A stretch of DNA of 13,329 nucleotides, taken from positions 1 through 13,329 of the forward strand of contig CAMYNC010000099.1 in the NCBI GenBank assembly GCA_947259685.1, read 5' to 3'. Positions 7,134-13,329 of the stretch are shown one piece after another. A program made the position numbers and the translations under genes. How positions within the stretch are numbered: position 1 is the stretch's first letter; every line of letters starts with the position of its first letter. This DNA is from an uncultured Desulfuromonadales bacterium. GTDB taxonomy: Bacteria; Desulfobacterota; Desulfuromonadia; Desulfuromonadales; Geopsychrobacteraceae. Under the pieces are notes generated by a model. It was not told the DNA's origin, ran no database searches, and was given only the letters and a program-made list of their open reading frames with translations.

Positions 7134-7485
7134 GGAAATTCTGGGGAAAATTGTTTCCGAATGTGCTGGTGGGGTAGGGGCGATTCTAATGGGCTATGAT
7201 GGCATCGCCATCGATGAGTATGTTGCCGAGGATGTCGCGCTTGATATAAATCTGGTCGCGGTGGAATATTCCAATGTCGCCAAAGAAATCCGTAAGGCGG
7301 CTGATATTCTTGAGACCGGAGACCTTCAGGAGGTCTCTATCAAGACGGATCAGTATTACGTGGTGATCTATGCCTTGACCGATGAGTATTTTGTTGCCCT
7401 GGCACTGCAGCGGGATGGAAACTTCGGCCAAGGCCGTTACCTGCTCATGCGTGAAGCTGGTCCGCTGCTGCAAGCACTGGAATAG
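7126..7485 (+). CDS. Roadblock/LC7 domain protein (MglB-like)
   Basis: The 119-residue protein is essentially one Roadblock/LC7 domain: an N-terminal helix (FKEILGKIVSECAGG), a beta strand with AILMGYDGIAIDEYV, a long central helix around LVAVEYSNVAKEIRKAADIL, then strands ending in YYVVIYALTDEYFVALALQ and a C-terminal helix. The best studied bacterial member, MglB of Myxococcus, is the GTPase-activating protein for the Ras-like polarity switch MglA, which controls type IV pilus polarity. No MglA-type GTPase is in this window. A very strong ribosome site (aaggagg, 7115-7121) lies inside the upstream TPR gene. The aroQ start follows three bases after its stop. The fold assignment is firm. The cellular role, polarity regulator or scaffold, is inference. 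Confidence 0.88.
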   Translation: MFKEILGKIVSECAGGVGAILMGYDGIAIDEYVAEDVALDINLVAVEYSNVAKEIRKAADILETGDLQEVSIKTDQYYVVIYALTDEYFVALALQRDGNFGQGRYLLMREAGPLLQALE

Positions 7486-7488
7486 CAG

Positions 7489-7944
7489 ATGAAAATTCTC
7501 GTTTTGAACGGGCCGAACCTTAACTTGCTGGGAACTCGTGAACCTGAAGTGTATGGTCATGAAACCCTCGAGCAGCTCATGCAGGAGCTGGGGGCTGCCG
7601 CCGCCAGTAAAAAAATCGCTTTAGAATGCGTACAATCCAACCATGAAGGTGACCTGATTGATCAGGTTCACAGAGCGAAATCTGAAGCCTTCGCCGGTAT
7701 TATTATTAACCCTGGTGGCTATACCCATACCAGTATTGCATTACGCGATGCTATCGCAGCAGTTGCATTGCCGGTGGTAGAGGTACATCTTTCCAATATT
7801 CATGCCCGTGAAGAATTCCGACACCACTCTTATCTTGCACCGGTAGCGCTCGGCCAGATCTGCGGACTTGGCTCCATCGGCTATCGGCTGGCATTGGACG
7901 CTTTATTTGATCGCTTAAATCGGCCGGAGCAGAGACCGACGTGA
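7489..7944 (+). CDS. aroQ: Type II 3-dehydroquinate dehydratase AroQ
   Basis: AroQ removes water from 3-dehydroquinate to give 3-dehydroshikimate, the step directly after AroB. Type II enzymes are small dodecameric flavodoxin-like proteins; 151 residues is the usual size. Visible family features are the start [19 protein letters not shown], the lid-loop Arg17 and catalytic Tyr22 (in VYG), substrate-binding residues around [10 protein letters not shown] (Asn74), His100 in VEVHLSN and Arg111 in FRHHSY. The gene begins three bases after the Roadblock stop with only a weak ribosome site, so translation is probably coupled. Its stop overlaps the GTG start of the next gene. Confidence 0.97.
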   Translation: MKILVLNGPNLNLLGTREPEVYGHETLEQLMQELGAAAASKKIALECVQSNHEGDLIDQVHRAKSEAFAGIIINPGGYTHTSIALRDAIAAVALPVVEVHLSNIHAREEFRHHSYLAPVALGQICGLGSIGYRLALDALFDRLNRPEQRPT

Positions 7945-9020
7945 CTGCTCAGCGGATCGAATCAGTGCGGCAGGTGCTGACCGACCAGAAGCTTGATGCT
8001 CTGATCTTTTTTGGTTTGCCCAGCATACGCTATCTGTGTGATTTTTCAGGCACAGATGGCGTTTTTTTTGTTACCGCCGACGAAACCTGCTTTCTGACCG
8101 ATTCGCGCTATCTAGCCCAGGCCAATGCTCAGGTTTCTGCCGATAGAAACATCTGCTATAAAAATAAACTTTCAGGACTTAATGAGCTTCTGGCAGAAAA
8201 AAACTCCAAACGGGTCGGTTTCGATGCTGAAGCGGTAACCGTCGCCGTTTATGACGAACTCAGAGGTCAGGCAGCGAGCAGCATTGAATGGTGTCCACTG
8301 CGTGAAGATCTTAACTCATTACGGGCGATCAAGGCCCCTGACGAGTTACATAGTTTAAAGGCGGCGGCAAATTTAAACCATCAGGCTTTTGAACAAATCT
8401 TGCCCAGCATCAAGCCGGGCGTGACGGAACGGCAAATTGCCCTGGAACTTGAGTTTGCGCTCAAAAGGTTGGGTGGCGAAACCAATGCTTTTGATTTCAT
8501 CGTCGCCTCTGGTGAACGGGGAGCTTTGCCGCATGGTATTGCCAGCGATAAACTGCTCGCCGAAGGAGAGTTGGTGACCATCGATTTCGGTACCCGGGTG
8601 GCCGGTTACCACTCGGATGAGACCGTTACTTTGGCCCTGGGGGAAATTGATGGAAACCTTCGACAAATTTTTGATATCGTGCTAAAAGCTCATGATTTAG
8701 CCCTTGAAGCAATTGTCCCCGGTTTACCGATTTGTGATTTGGATGCTGTCGCTAGAAATTATATCGCTGCTCAGGGGTTCGGTGAGTATTTCGGTCATGG
8801 TTTGGGGCACGGTGTTGGTTTGGAAATCCATGAATACCCGGCGGTGTCTATGCGGACCGAAGCTCCATTGTGCAAGGGGATGGTGATCACTATCGAGCCG
8901 GGAATATATATTCCCGGAACCGGTGGGGTCAGAATTGAAGATACGGTTGTCGTTACCGCCGCTGGTTATGAGGCGCTGACCGGTATCTCGAAGCAGTTTA
9001 GGCAGCTGGCCGTCGTCTAA
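7941..9020 (+). CDS. M24-family Xaa-Pro aminopeptidase
   Basis: This cytoplasmic two-metal peptidase of the pita-bread fold is predicted to release residues N-terminal to proline (aminopeptidase P), though an Xaa-Pro dipeptidase cannot be excluded. The 359-residue protein has an N-terminal creatinase-like domain (about 1-128, with [15 protein letters not shown]) and a C-terminal catalytic domain (about 135-355). All five metal ligands are recognisable: Asp215 and Asp226 ([18 protein letters not shown]), His290 ([14 protein letters not shown]), Glu319 (ITIEPGIY) and Glu333 (VRIEDTV). His198 in LPHG is also conserved in the family. The start is GTG at 7941, overlapping the aroQ stop (GTGA). In many genomes this gene is followed by efp, but here accB comes next after a 79-base gap. 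Confidence 0.93.
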   Translation: MTAQRIESVRQVLTDQKLDALIFFGLPSIRYLCDFSGTDGVFFVTADETCFLTDSRYLAQANAQVSADRNICYKNKLSGLNELLAEKNSKRVGFDAEAVTVAVYDELRGQAASSIEWCPLREDLNSLRAIKAPDELHSLKAAANLNHQAFEQILPSIKPGVTERQIALELEFALKRLGGETNAFDFIVASGERGALPHGIASDKLLAEGELVTIDFGTRVAGYHSDETVTLALGEIDGNLRQIFDIVLKAHDLALEAIVPGLPICDLDAVARNYIAAQGFGEYFGHGLGHGVGLEIHEYPAVSMRTEAPLCKGMVITIEPGIYIPGTGGVRIEDTVVVTAAGYEALTGISKQFRQLAVV

Positions 9021-9099
9021 AAGGCGATCCGCAACCCACAGCCCTGGCGGTTGCAAGGCCGTCTGATTTATTTAGTAAGCATCTCAGGAGGATCAATCA

Positions 9100-9573
9100 A
9101 TGGAAATCAAAGACCTGAAAAGTTTGATCAAAATGGTAACTGAAACCGATATCACCGAATTTAAACTGGAAAATAAAGAGGACAAGATCCTCATCAAGCG
9201 TGGCCAGGAAAAAGAAATCATTCATGTCGCAGCTCCAGCGGCAGGCTTAGCCGCAGCCCCGATTGCTGCACCTGTCGCGGCCGCACCGGTTGCCGCTGCT
9301 ACGTCAGCAGAAGCCGCTGTATTGGATGACAAGTATGAGGCGATTCCGTCGCCGATTGTTGGTACGTTCTATCGTAAACCGTCACCAGACGCTGCTGTCT
9401 TTGTTGAGGTTGGCGATATCGTTGAAGCCGGTCAAACTCTTTGTCTGGTTGAAGCGATGAAACTGTTTAATGAAATCGAAGCTGAGTTCAAATGCAAGAT
9501 CGTCGAAATCGTCAAGGACGATGCCGCACCAGTGGAGTACGGTGAATCCCTGTTTCTTGTCGAGCGGCTCTAA
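9100..9573 (+). CDS. accB: Biotin carboxyl carrier protein of acetyl-CoA carboxylase
   Basis: AccB carries the carboxyl group on biotin from biotin carboxylase (AccC) to the carboxyltransferase, the first committed step of fatty-acid synthesis. The 157-residue protein has the usual N-terminal segment (MEIKDLKSLIKMV, about 1-35), an Ala/Pro-rich flexible linker (about 43-75) and a C-terminal biotinyl domain (about 80-157). The biotin-accepting lysine is Lys121 in the VEAMKLFNEIEAE motif, and the protein ends in LFLVERL as expected. A consensus ribosome site, aggagg at 9086-9091, sits 8 bases before the ATG. The 79-base gap before it has a small 6-base stem (9031-9036 with 9049-9054) without a T-tract, so there is no evident terminator. 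It is paired with accC 70 bases downstream. Confidence 0.97.
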   Translation: MEIKDLKSLIKMVTETDITEFKLENKEDKILIKRGQEKEIIHVAAPAAGLAAAPIAAPVAAAPVAAATSAEAAVLDDKYEAIPSPIVGTFYRKPSPDAAVFVEVGDIVEAGQTLCLVEAMKLFNEIEAEFKCKIVEIVKDDAAPVEYGESLFLVERL

Positions 9574-9643
9574 TCCTGCCAGCCGGATTGGCTAAATGTA
9601 TAACTATGATCGGCTGCTGCCGGTCTGCTTTGGAGCATAGACG

Positions 9644-10981
9644 ATGTTTCACAAAATATTGATTGCCAATCGTGGTGAGATAGCTGTGCGGATTATCCGA
9701 GCTTGCAAAGAGCTGGGGATTAAAACCGTTGCTATCCACTCCGATGTCGATAACGACGCGCTACATGTGAGTCTGGCCGATGAAAGTATCTGTATCGGTC
9801 CGGCTGTCAGCGCTCACAGCTACCTGAATATGAAAGCGATCATCAGTGCTGCGCAGGTTGCCGATGCTGATGCCATTCATCCTGGTTACGGTTTTCTCTC
9901 GGAGAACGCCGAATTCGCTGAAATTTGTGAACAATGCGGGATCACATTTATCGGGCCTACGGCAGAAAATATGCGCCGTATGGGGGATAAGATCAGTGCT
10001 CGTCAGACCGTTACCGAAGCTGGCGTGCCGATTCTTCCCGGGACCAATGAAAGCATTGAAACCACCGAAGAAGCGCAGCGGATTGCAGATGAAATCGGCT
10101 ATCCGGTTATTATAAAAGCCTCTGCCGGCGGTGGTGGCCGCGGCATGAAGATTGTGCATTCGCCAGCGTCACTGTCCAACGCGCTTGCCACTGCTCGAGC
10201 TGAAGCCCAGGCCGGTTTCGGCAAAGCAGATGTCTATATCGAGAAATTCTGCGAACATCCACGGCATGTGGAAATTCAGGTCCTCGGCGACAAACATGGC
10301 AATGTCATTCACTTAGGAGAGCGGGATTGCTCGATCCAGCGGCGCCACCAGAAATTGATCGAAGAAGCGCCCTGTCCTGTCTTGAGCCCGGAACTGCGCG
10401 AGGAAATGGGAGCCTGTGCCGTCGCTGCAGCGAAAGCAGTGGGCTATTCCAGCGCCGGAACTATCGAGTATCTGCTCGATACCGATGGCAGCTTTTATTT
10501 TATGGAAATGAACACCCGGGTTCAGGTGGAGCATCCGGTGACTGAGATGGTGACGGGAGTCGACATCATCAAGGAACAGATCAATTCTGCCGCCGGTTTA
10601 CCCCTGCGCTATCAGCAGTCCGATATCACAATCACCGGCCATGCCATCGAATGTCGCATTAACGCTGAAGACCCGGAGAAATTTACTCCTTTCCCGGGAA
10701 CCATCACGGGGTACCATACACCGGGTGGCATGGGGGTTCGGGTCGAAAGCGCCATGTACCACCAGTACACGGTTCTGCCGCACTACGACTCGATGATCGG
10801 TAAGCTGATCGTGCATGCCGAAACGCGAGAAGAGGCGATCACACGGATGGCCAGCGCTCTCGACGAGTACATCATTGAAGGAATCAAAACCACCATTCCC
10901 TTCCATCAGAAAATGATGGCGAACAAGGAATTTATCGACGGGGACTTCGATACCAATTTTCTTGAGCGGGTTAAAATCTGA
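9644..10981 (+). CDS. accC: Biotin carboxylase subunit of acetyl-CoA carboxylase
   Basis: AccC uses ATP and bicarbonate to carboxylate the biotin on AccB. The 445-residue protein is full length for bacterial AccC. An N-terminal biotin-carboxylase domain opens with [16 protein letters not shown] and has [15 protein letters not shown] near residue 79. The ATP-grasp domain includes Lys116 (GDKISAR), the glycine-rich loop [14 protein letters not shown] beginning at Lys159, and the metal ligands Glu275 and Glu288 with Asn290 and Arg292 ([12 protein letters not shown]). The C-terminal domain has [12 protein letters not shown] with the catalytic Arg338. The ribosome site is a modest ggag at 9632-9635. 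A strong hairpin shortly after the stop closes the operon. Confidence 0.97.
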   Translation: MFHKILIANRGEIAVRIIRACKELGIKTVAIHSDVDNDALHVSLADESICIGPAVSAHSYLNMKAIISAAQVADADAIHPGYGFLSENAEFAEICEQCGITFIGPTAENMRRMGDKISARQTVTEAGVPILPGTNESIETTEEAQRIADEIGYPVIIKASAGGGGRGMKIVHSPASLSNALATARAEAQAGFGKADVYIEKFCEHPRHVEIQVLGDKHGNVIHLGERDCSIQRRHQKLIEEAPCPVLSPELREEMGACAVAAAKAVGYSSAGTIEYLLDTDGSFYFMEMNTRVQVEHPVTEMVTGVDIIKEQINSAAGLPLRYQQSDITITGHAIECRINAEDPEKFTPFPGTITGYHTPGGMGVRVESAMYHQYTVLPHYDSMIGKLIVHAETREEAITRMASALDEYIIEGIKTTIPFHQKMMANKEFIDGDFDTNFLERVKI

Positions 10982-11006
10982 TTCACTGCACTTGATAACA
11001 GTACAG

Positions 11007-11040
11007 ACCACAGGCGGGGCTTTCCCCGCCTGTGGTGTTT
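11007..11040 (+). terminator. Hairpin terminator after accC
   Basis: A perfect 13-base, GC-rich stem (accacaggcgggg at 11007-11019 with its complement at 11024-11036) closes a cttt loop, 26 bases after the accC stop. Only three consecutive T follow (gttt), so the U-tract is weak and some read-through into mqnA, 26 bases further on, is plausible. Confidence 0.75.
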
Positions 11041-11065
11041 CGACCTTATTGCTTGAGCGAATCCA

Positions 11066-11896
11066 ATGGACAAACTGACAGTCGGCTATATTCCTTATCT
11101 CAACTGCGTGCCGTTTTTTCATTATCTATTTGATTGCGGCTTTCACGGTGAGCTGGTCTCCGGGGTACCTGCACGACTGAATCAGTTGCTGCAAGAAGAT
11201 AAGCTTGACGTCAGCCCATCCTCCTCTTTCGAATATGCCCGCAATTGGCGGGATTATCTGCTGCTGCCCGATTTCTCGATTTCTTCGATAGGAAAAGTGC
11301 ACAGCGTGTTGCTGTTTTCTCCGGTTGTAATTGAGAGCTTGGAAGGCCAGCAGATCGCTATTACTGGCGAGTCGGCCACCTCAATCAACCTGCTGCGGAT
11401 TATTTTGCGGGAATTTTATAACTTAAGTTCATTTAGCGATTTTGTGCCGCAACAGCCGGTTGAAAAGCTGATCGAAAACCGGCGACCCGCCCTGTTGATC
11501 GGCGACCGGGCGCTTAATCTTGCGGGCTGCTTGCCGGAAGGGATGTTTGAATATGATCTCGGGGAAATCTGGCAGAAATACACCGGGTTGCCCTTTGTTT
11601 TTGCCCTTTGGATGATCCGGCGCAACGCCTTGCCTAAATATATGCAGGAGCTTTCCTGTCTGGGTCGGCAGCTGCGGACTTCTCTCGAGAAGGTATTGGC
11701 AAAGCCTGAAGCGATCGCCGTGCAACAGGCTACTGAAAAACTAACTTCCCAACAGATTATCGACTATTGGGGCAGTATAGATTACCGTTTGACTGATTCA
11801 CATTTGCGGGGGCTGCAGCTGTATTTTGAGCTATGCAAAAAGCATCAACTGCTTGAAGAGGAGCCTCATTTAGAATTTTTCCAAGCGCAAGTCTAA
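11066..11896 (+). CDS. mqnA: Chorismate dehydratase MqnA (futalosine pathway of menaquinone synthesis)
   Basis: MqnA dehydrates chorismate to 3-enolpyruvylbenzoate, the first step of the futalosine route to menaquinone. The 276-residue protein fits the two-lobed, periplasmic-binding-protein-like MqnA/MqnD family but has no signal peptide, so it is cytoplasmic. Diagnostic segments are GYIPYLNCVPFFHYL at residues 7-21, GVPARLNQLL (33-42) followed by LDVSPSSSFEYA (48-58), SIGKVHSVLLFS (74-85), TGESATSINLL (100-110) and the later LLIGDRAL and DLGEIWQKYTGLPFVFALW motifs. The last two and the N-terminal GYIPYLNC favour MqnA over MqnD. The ribosome site is weak. No promoter is evident in the short gap after the accC hairpin. 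The tRNA gene downstream has its own promoter. Confidence 0.92.
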   Translation: MDKLTVGYIPYLNCVPFFHYLFDCGFHGELVSGVPARLNQLLQEDKLDVSPSSSFEYARNWRDYLLLPDFSISSIGKVHSVLLFSPVVIESLEGQQIAITGESATSINLLRIILREFYNLSSFSDFVPQQPVEKLIENRRPALLIGDRALNLAGCLPEGMFEYDLGEIWQKYTGLPFVFALWMIRRNALPKYMQELSCLGRQLRTSLEKVLAKPEAIAVQQATEKLTSQQIIDYWGSIDYRLTDSHLRGLQLYFELCKKHQLLEEEPHLEFFQAQV

Positions 11897-11923
11897 TAAC
11901 TCCATCTTCAGCGCGATTTGCAG

Positions 11924-11951
11924 TTGACAGCCCGCAAAGATTCACTAATAT
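11924..11951 (+). promoter_or_regulatory. Sigma-70-type promoter for tRNA-Leu
   Basis: A perfect -35 box TTGACA (11924-11929) is separated by 16 bases from TAATAT (11946-11951). The expected transcription start falls a few bases before the tRNA at 11962, and no gene lies between. Confidence 0.75.
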
Positions 11952-11961
11952 AGGACGACTC

Positions 11962-12048
11962 GCCCGGGTGGCGGAACTGGTAGACGCAAGGGACTTAAAA
12001 TCCCTCGGGAGCAATCCTGTACGAGTTCGATTCTCGTCCCGGGTACCA
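11962..12048 (+). tRNA. tRNA-Leu (anticodon UAA)
   Basis: The sequence folds as a class II tRNA of 87 bases including an encoded CCA (12046-12048). The acceptor stem gcccggg (11962-11968) pairs with cccgggt (12038-12044), with a G-U pair at 1-72, as also seen in E. coli tRNA-Leu(UAA). The D-loop carries the leucine-like ggtagacgca. The anticodon stem aggga/tccct (11989-11993, 12001-12005) encloses loop cttaaaa with anticodon TAA at 11996-11998. A long variable arm (cggga pairing with tcctg) and the T arm acgag-ttcgatt-ctcgt complete it. It reads UUA codons, and UUG by wobble. A promoter and a terminator flank it closely, so it is a single-gene transcription unit. Confidence 0.97.
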
Positions 12049-12058
12049 AATATGAAAG

Positions 12059-12096
12059 CGGACACTTCAGGTTCTCCTGGGTGTCCGTTTTTTTTT
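12059..12096 (+). terminator. Rho-independent terminator after tRNA-Leu
   Basis: The stem cggacac (12059-12065) pairs with gtgtccg (12081-12087), with an inner cagg/cctg stem around ttct, and is followed by nine T residues (12088-12096). It lies 10 bases after the tRNA CCA end. Confidence 0.93.
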
Positions 12097-12161
12097 GTTC
12101 GCTTAACTCTCAGCTAGCGACTGCGGATGTAGCTGCGGAGAAGATATCGTCAAAATAAACT

Positions 12162-12189
12162 TTGATTTGCTGGTTAGTTAGGCTATGCT
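12162..12189 (+). promoter_or_regulatory. Possible promoter of the HD-GYP sensor gene
   Basis: TTGATT (12162-12167) and TATGCT (12184-12189) are spaced by 16 bases in the 165-base gap between the tRNA terminator and the start at 12262. Each box departs from consensus, so this is only a candidate. The strong terminator upstream means this gene needs its own promoter somewhere in the gap. Confidence 0.35.
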
Positions 12190-12261
12190 AATCATTGTCG
12201 GGGCATTATCCACGCCACTCTAAATCGAGCATGATCAAGAAGGACTTATTTAGGACGCTTT

Positions 12262-13329
12262 ATGGCCAGAACCACCCAGGAAGAAAATCAGCCTTCCGTT
12301 CAGGTGTCTACTTTGACCCCGAAGGGCAAAAAGCCAAGCATCAAAACGATAACGGTCAGAAATATGGTCAACTTTCTGCTGTTGGCCTCAGTTATTTTTT
12401 TGATCATCGTCGGCGTCAGTTTCAGGATGATCTCGTACAATATCATCAAAAGCAAAACCATCGCGATTTCAGAGGTCGTTCTTGCTGGCCTCACTTCGCA
12501 TATGAAGGCCGATATTATGGATAAACGGGATTATTTCCTTGAGGAAATCAAATCCCTGTATGAGGTAAAAGAGGTGGCTGTCATCTGGCCAGAAGAGCAT
12601 AGCTCCCTGTTCGAGACCGACTCCCTGTTTTTAAAAGATGCAGACAGCATGACAAGGGCTGTATTCCAGACCGAAAAACCTGTCTTTGTCATGGATGAAT
12701 TCAACTACGAACCAAGTATTCGGGCGATCATTCCCTACATAGCAACGGAAGAGGGTTCCCTGAATTGCCTGACTTGCCACAACGTTCCAAGTGGTACAGT
12801 TCTCGGTGCGGTAGAGATAACTCTCGACCTTTCATCCTATCGAGAGCTGGCGTTAGCTGTCCTTACGGGAATTGTGGTTCTTGCCACAATCTTTATCGTG
12901 CTGCTGTGTATTAATACCTTCAAGACAGTTCAGCGACATATCAAAGAACCTCTCGAAGTTCTTGCATCGCGGGCCAAAAGAGCATATTTCCAGCGAGAAC
13001 CATTGAGTCCGGAAGAGTTTGCGACCTTTGAGTTCGAGGATTTAGCTAATAAGTTCAATATGTTCAATTCGGAAATGTTGGCTAACCAGGACCTGGTCAA
13101 ACAGAAGAATGTTGAGTTGCTCCTGCTTAATGATGAGATTGAAGACACTCTTAAAAAGACCGTTTTCACAATGGGTGTCGTCGAGGAGCGGCGGTCCAAG
13201 GAAACTGCAAATCACACCAGAAGAGTTCGAGAATATTGTAATGTCCTCGCTACCCGGCTCGGCCTTTCTATGCATGATATCGAAATGATTACGGCCGCTT
13301 CTCCGCTGCATGATATTGGTAAGCTGGGT
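12262..13329 (+). CDS. Membrane sensor with haem c motif and HD-GYP domain (3' end beyond the window)
   Basis: The frame is open for 356 codons to the window edge. The ATG at 12262 has agga (12252-12255) six bases upstream, and an in-frame stop lies just before it at 12232. The layout is a cytoplasmic N-terminal tail of about 35 residues, TM helix 1 (about 36-57), a periplasmic sensor domain (about 58-195), TM helix 2 (about 196-217), a HAMP-like segment with coiled coil (about 220-305), and the start of an HD-GYP domain: His318 in ANHTRRV and the metal-binding pair His350-Asp351 in LHDIGKLG. HD-GYP proteins usually hydrolyse cyclic di-GMP; the GYP motif would lie past the edge, so activity cannot be judged. 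The periplasmic part contains CLTCH (residues 169-173), a c-type haem attachment motif, followed by a strand ending GAVEITLDL, as in haem c sensors of Geobacter-type bacteria. I infer redox or small-ligand control of c-di-GMP turnover. Confidence 0.85.
   Translation, partial: MARTTQEENQPSVQVSTLTPKGKKPSIKTITVRNMVNFLLLASVIFLIIVGVSFRMISYNIIKSKTIAISEVVLAGLTSHMKADIMDKRDYFLEEIKSLYEVKEVAVIWPEEHSSLFETDSLFLKDADSMTRAVFQTEKPVFVMDEFNYEPSIRAIIPYIATEEGSLNCLTCHNVPSGTVLGAVEITLDLSSYRELALAVLTGIVVLATIFIVLLCINTFKTVQRHIKEPLEVLASRAKRAYFQREPLSPEEFATFEFEDLANKFNMFNSEMLANQDLVKQKNVELLLLNDEIEDTLKKTVFTMGVVEERRSKETANHTRRVREYCNVLATRLGLSMHDIEMITAASPLHDIGKLG

Noticed and set aside
10598..11122. Minus-strand open frame of 174 codons opposite accC and mqnA
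   Set aside because: It lies antisense to the well-conserved accC coding sequence and the terminator, and its predicted protein has no family features.
11757..12065. Minus-strand open frame of 102 codons across tRNA-Leu
   Set aside because: It is antisense to the tRNA and the 3' end of mqnA. Reading tRNA-Leu backwards commonly produces such false proteins.
11962..12100. tRNA-Leu considered as an integration site for a genomic island
   Set aside because: No integrase gene, and no duplicate of the tRNA 3' end was seen downstream in the window.
12195..12524. Plus-strand open frame of 109 codons overlapping the last gene
   Set aside because: It is an out-of-frame shadow of the HD-GYP sensor gene: polar, low complexity, no family features. 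The real frame starts at 12262 and was missed only because it has no stop inside the window.

Overview
The window joins two kinds of DNA. From about base 1470 to the end it is compact bacterial sequence of roughly balanced base composition, with plus-strand genes that overlap or sit a few bases apart. The gene set and order are a type IV pilus alignment operon ending in the PilQ secretin, then shikimate genes mixed with a TPR protein and a Roadblock protein, then an M24 peptidase, accB-accC and the futalosine-pathway gene mqnA. This points to a Desulfuromonadia/Geobacter-type bacterium (Desulfobacterota). A membrane sensor with a haem c motif at the right edge fits that group. The lineage call is my inference from gene content and order; no search was run.

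Bases 1 to about 1470 look different. They are AT-rich and poor in CpG (22 counted by hand in 1-1380, about half the chance expectation), hold no credible gene, and carry two related foldback, MITE-like elements (1024-1112 and 1203-1370) plus smaller repeats. This resembles intergenic DNA of an animal or other eukaryote more than a bacterial chromosome. It runs into the middle of pilN, so pilM and the N-terminal part of PilN are missing. A chimeric assembly is the simplest explanation. A real insertion or rearrangement is possible but needs read evidence.

Layout: pilN 3' fragment (1381-1704, homologous from about 1471), pilO, pilP, pilQ, a strong terminator (5032-5059), aroB, a TPR/low-complexity gene, a Roadblock/LC7 gene, aroQ, an M24 aminopeptidase, accB, accC, a hairpin terminator (11007-11036), mqnA, a tRNA-Leu(UAA) with its own promoter and terminator, and finally a 3'-truncated gene for a two-TM sensor with a CxxCH motif and an HD-GYP domain (12262 to the edge).

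Functionally, PilN/O/P form the inner-membrane alignment complex that connects to the PilQ outer-membrane pore. AroB and AroQ catalyse steps 2 and 3 of the shikimate pathway, whose end product chorismate is the substrate of MqnA on the way to menaquinone. AccB and AccC are the biotin carrier and biotin carboxylase of acetyl-CoA carboxylase. The TPR and Roadblock proteins, translated from overlapping frames, are the least understood pair and could act in cell polarity together with the neighbouring pilus genes. I see no CRISPR array, transposase, integrase, defence system or other clearly new multi-gene system.
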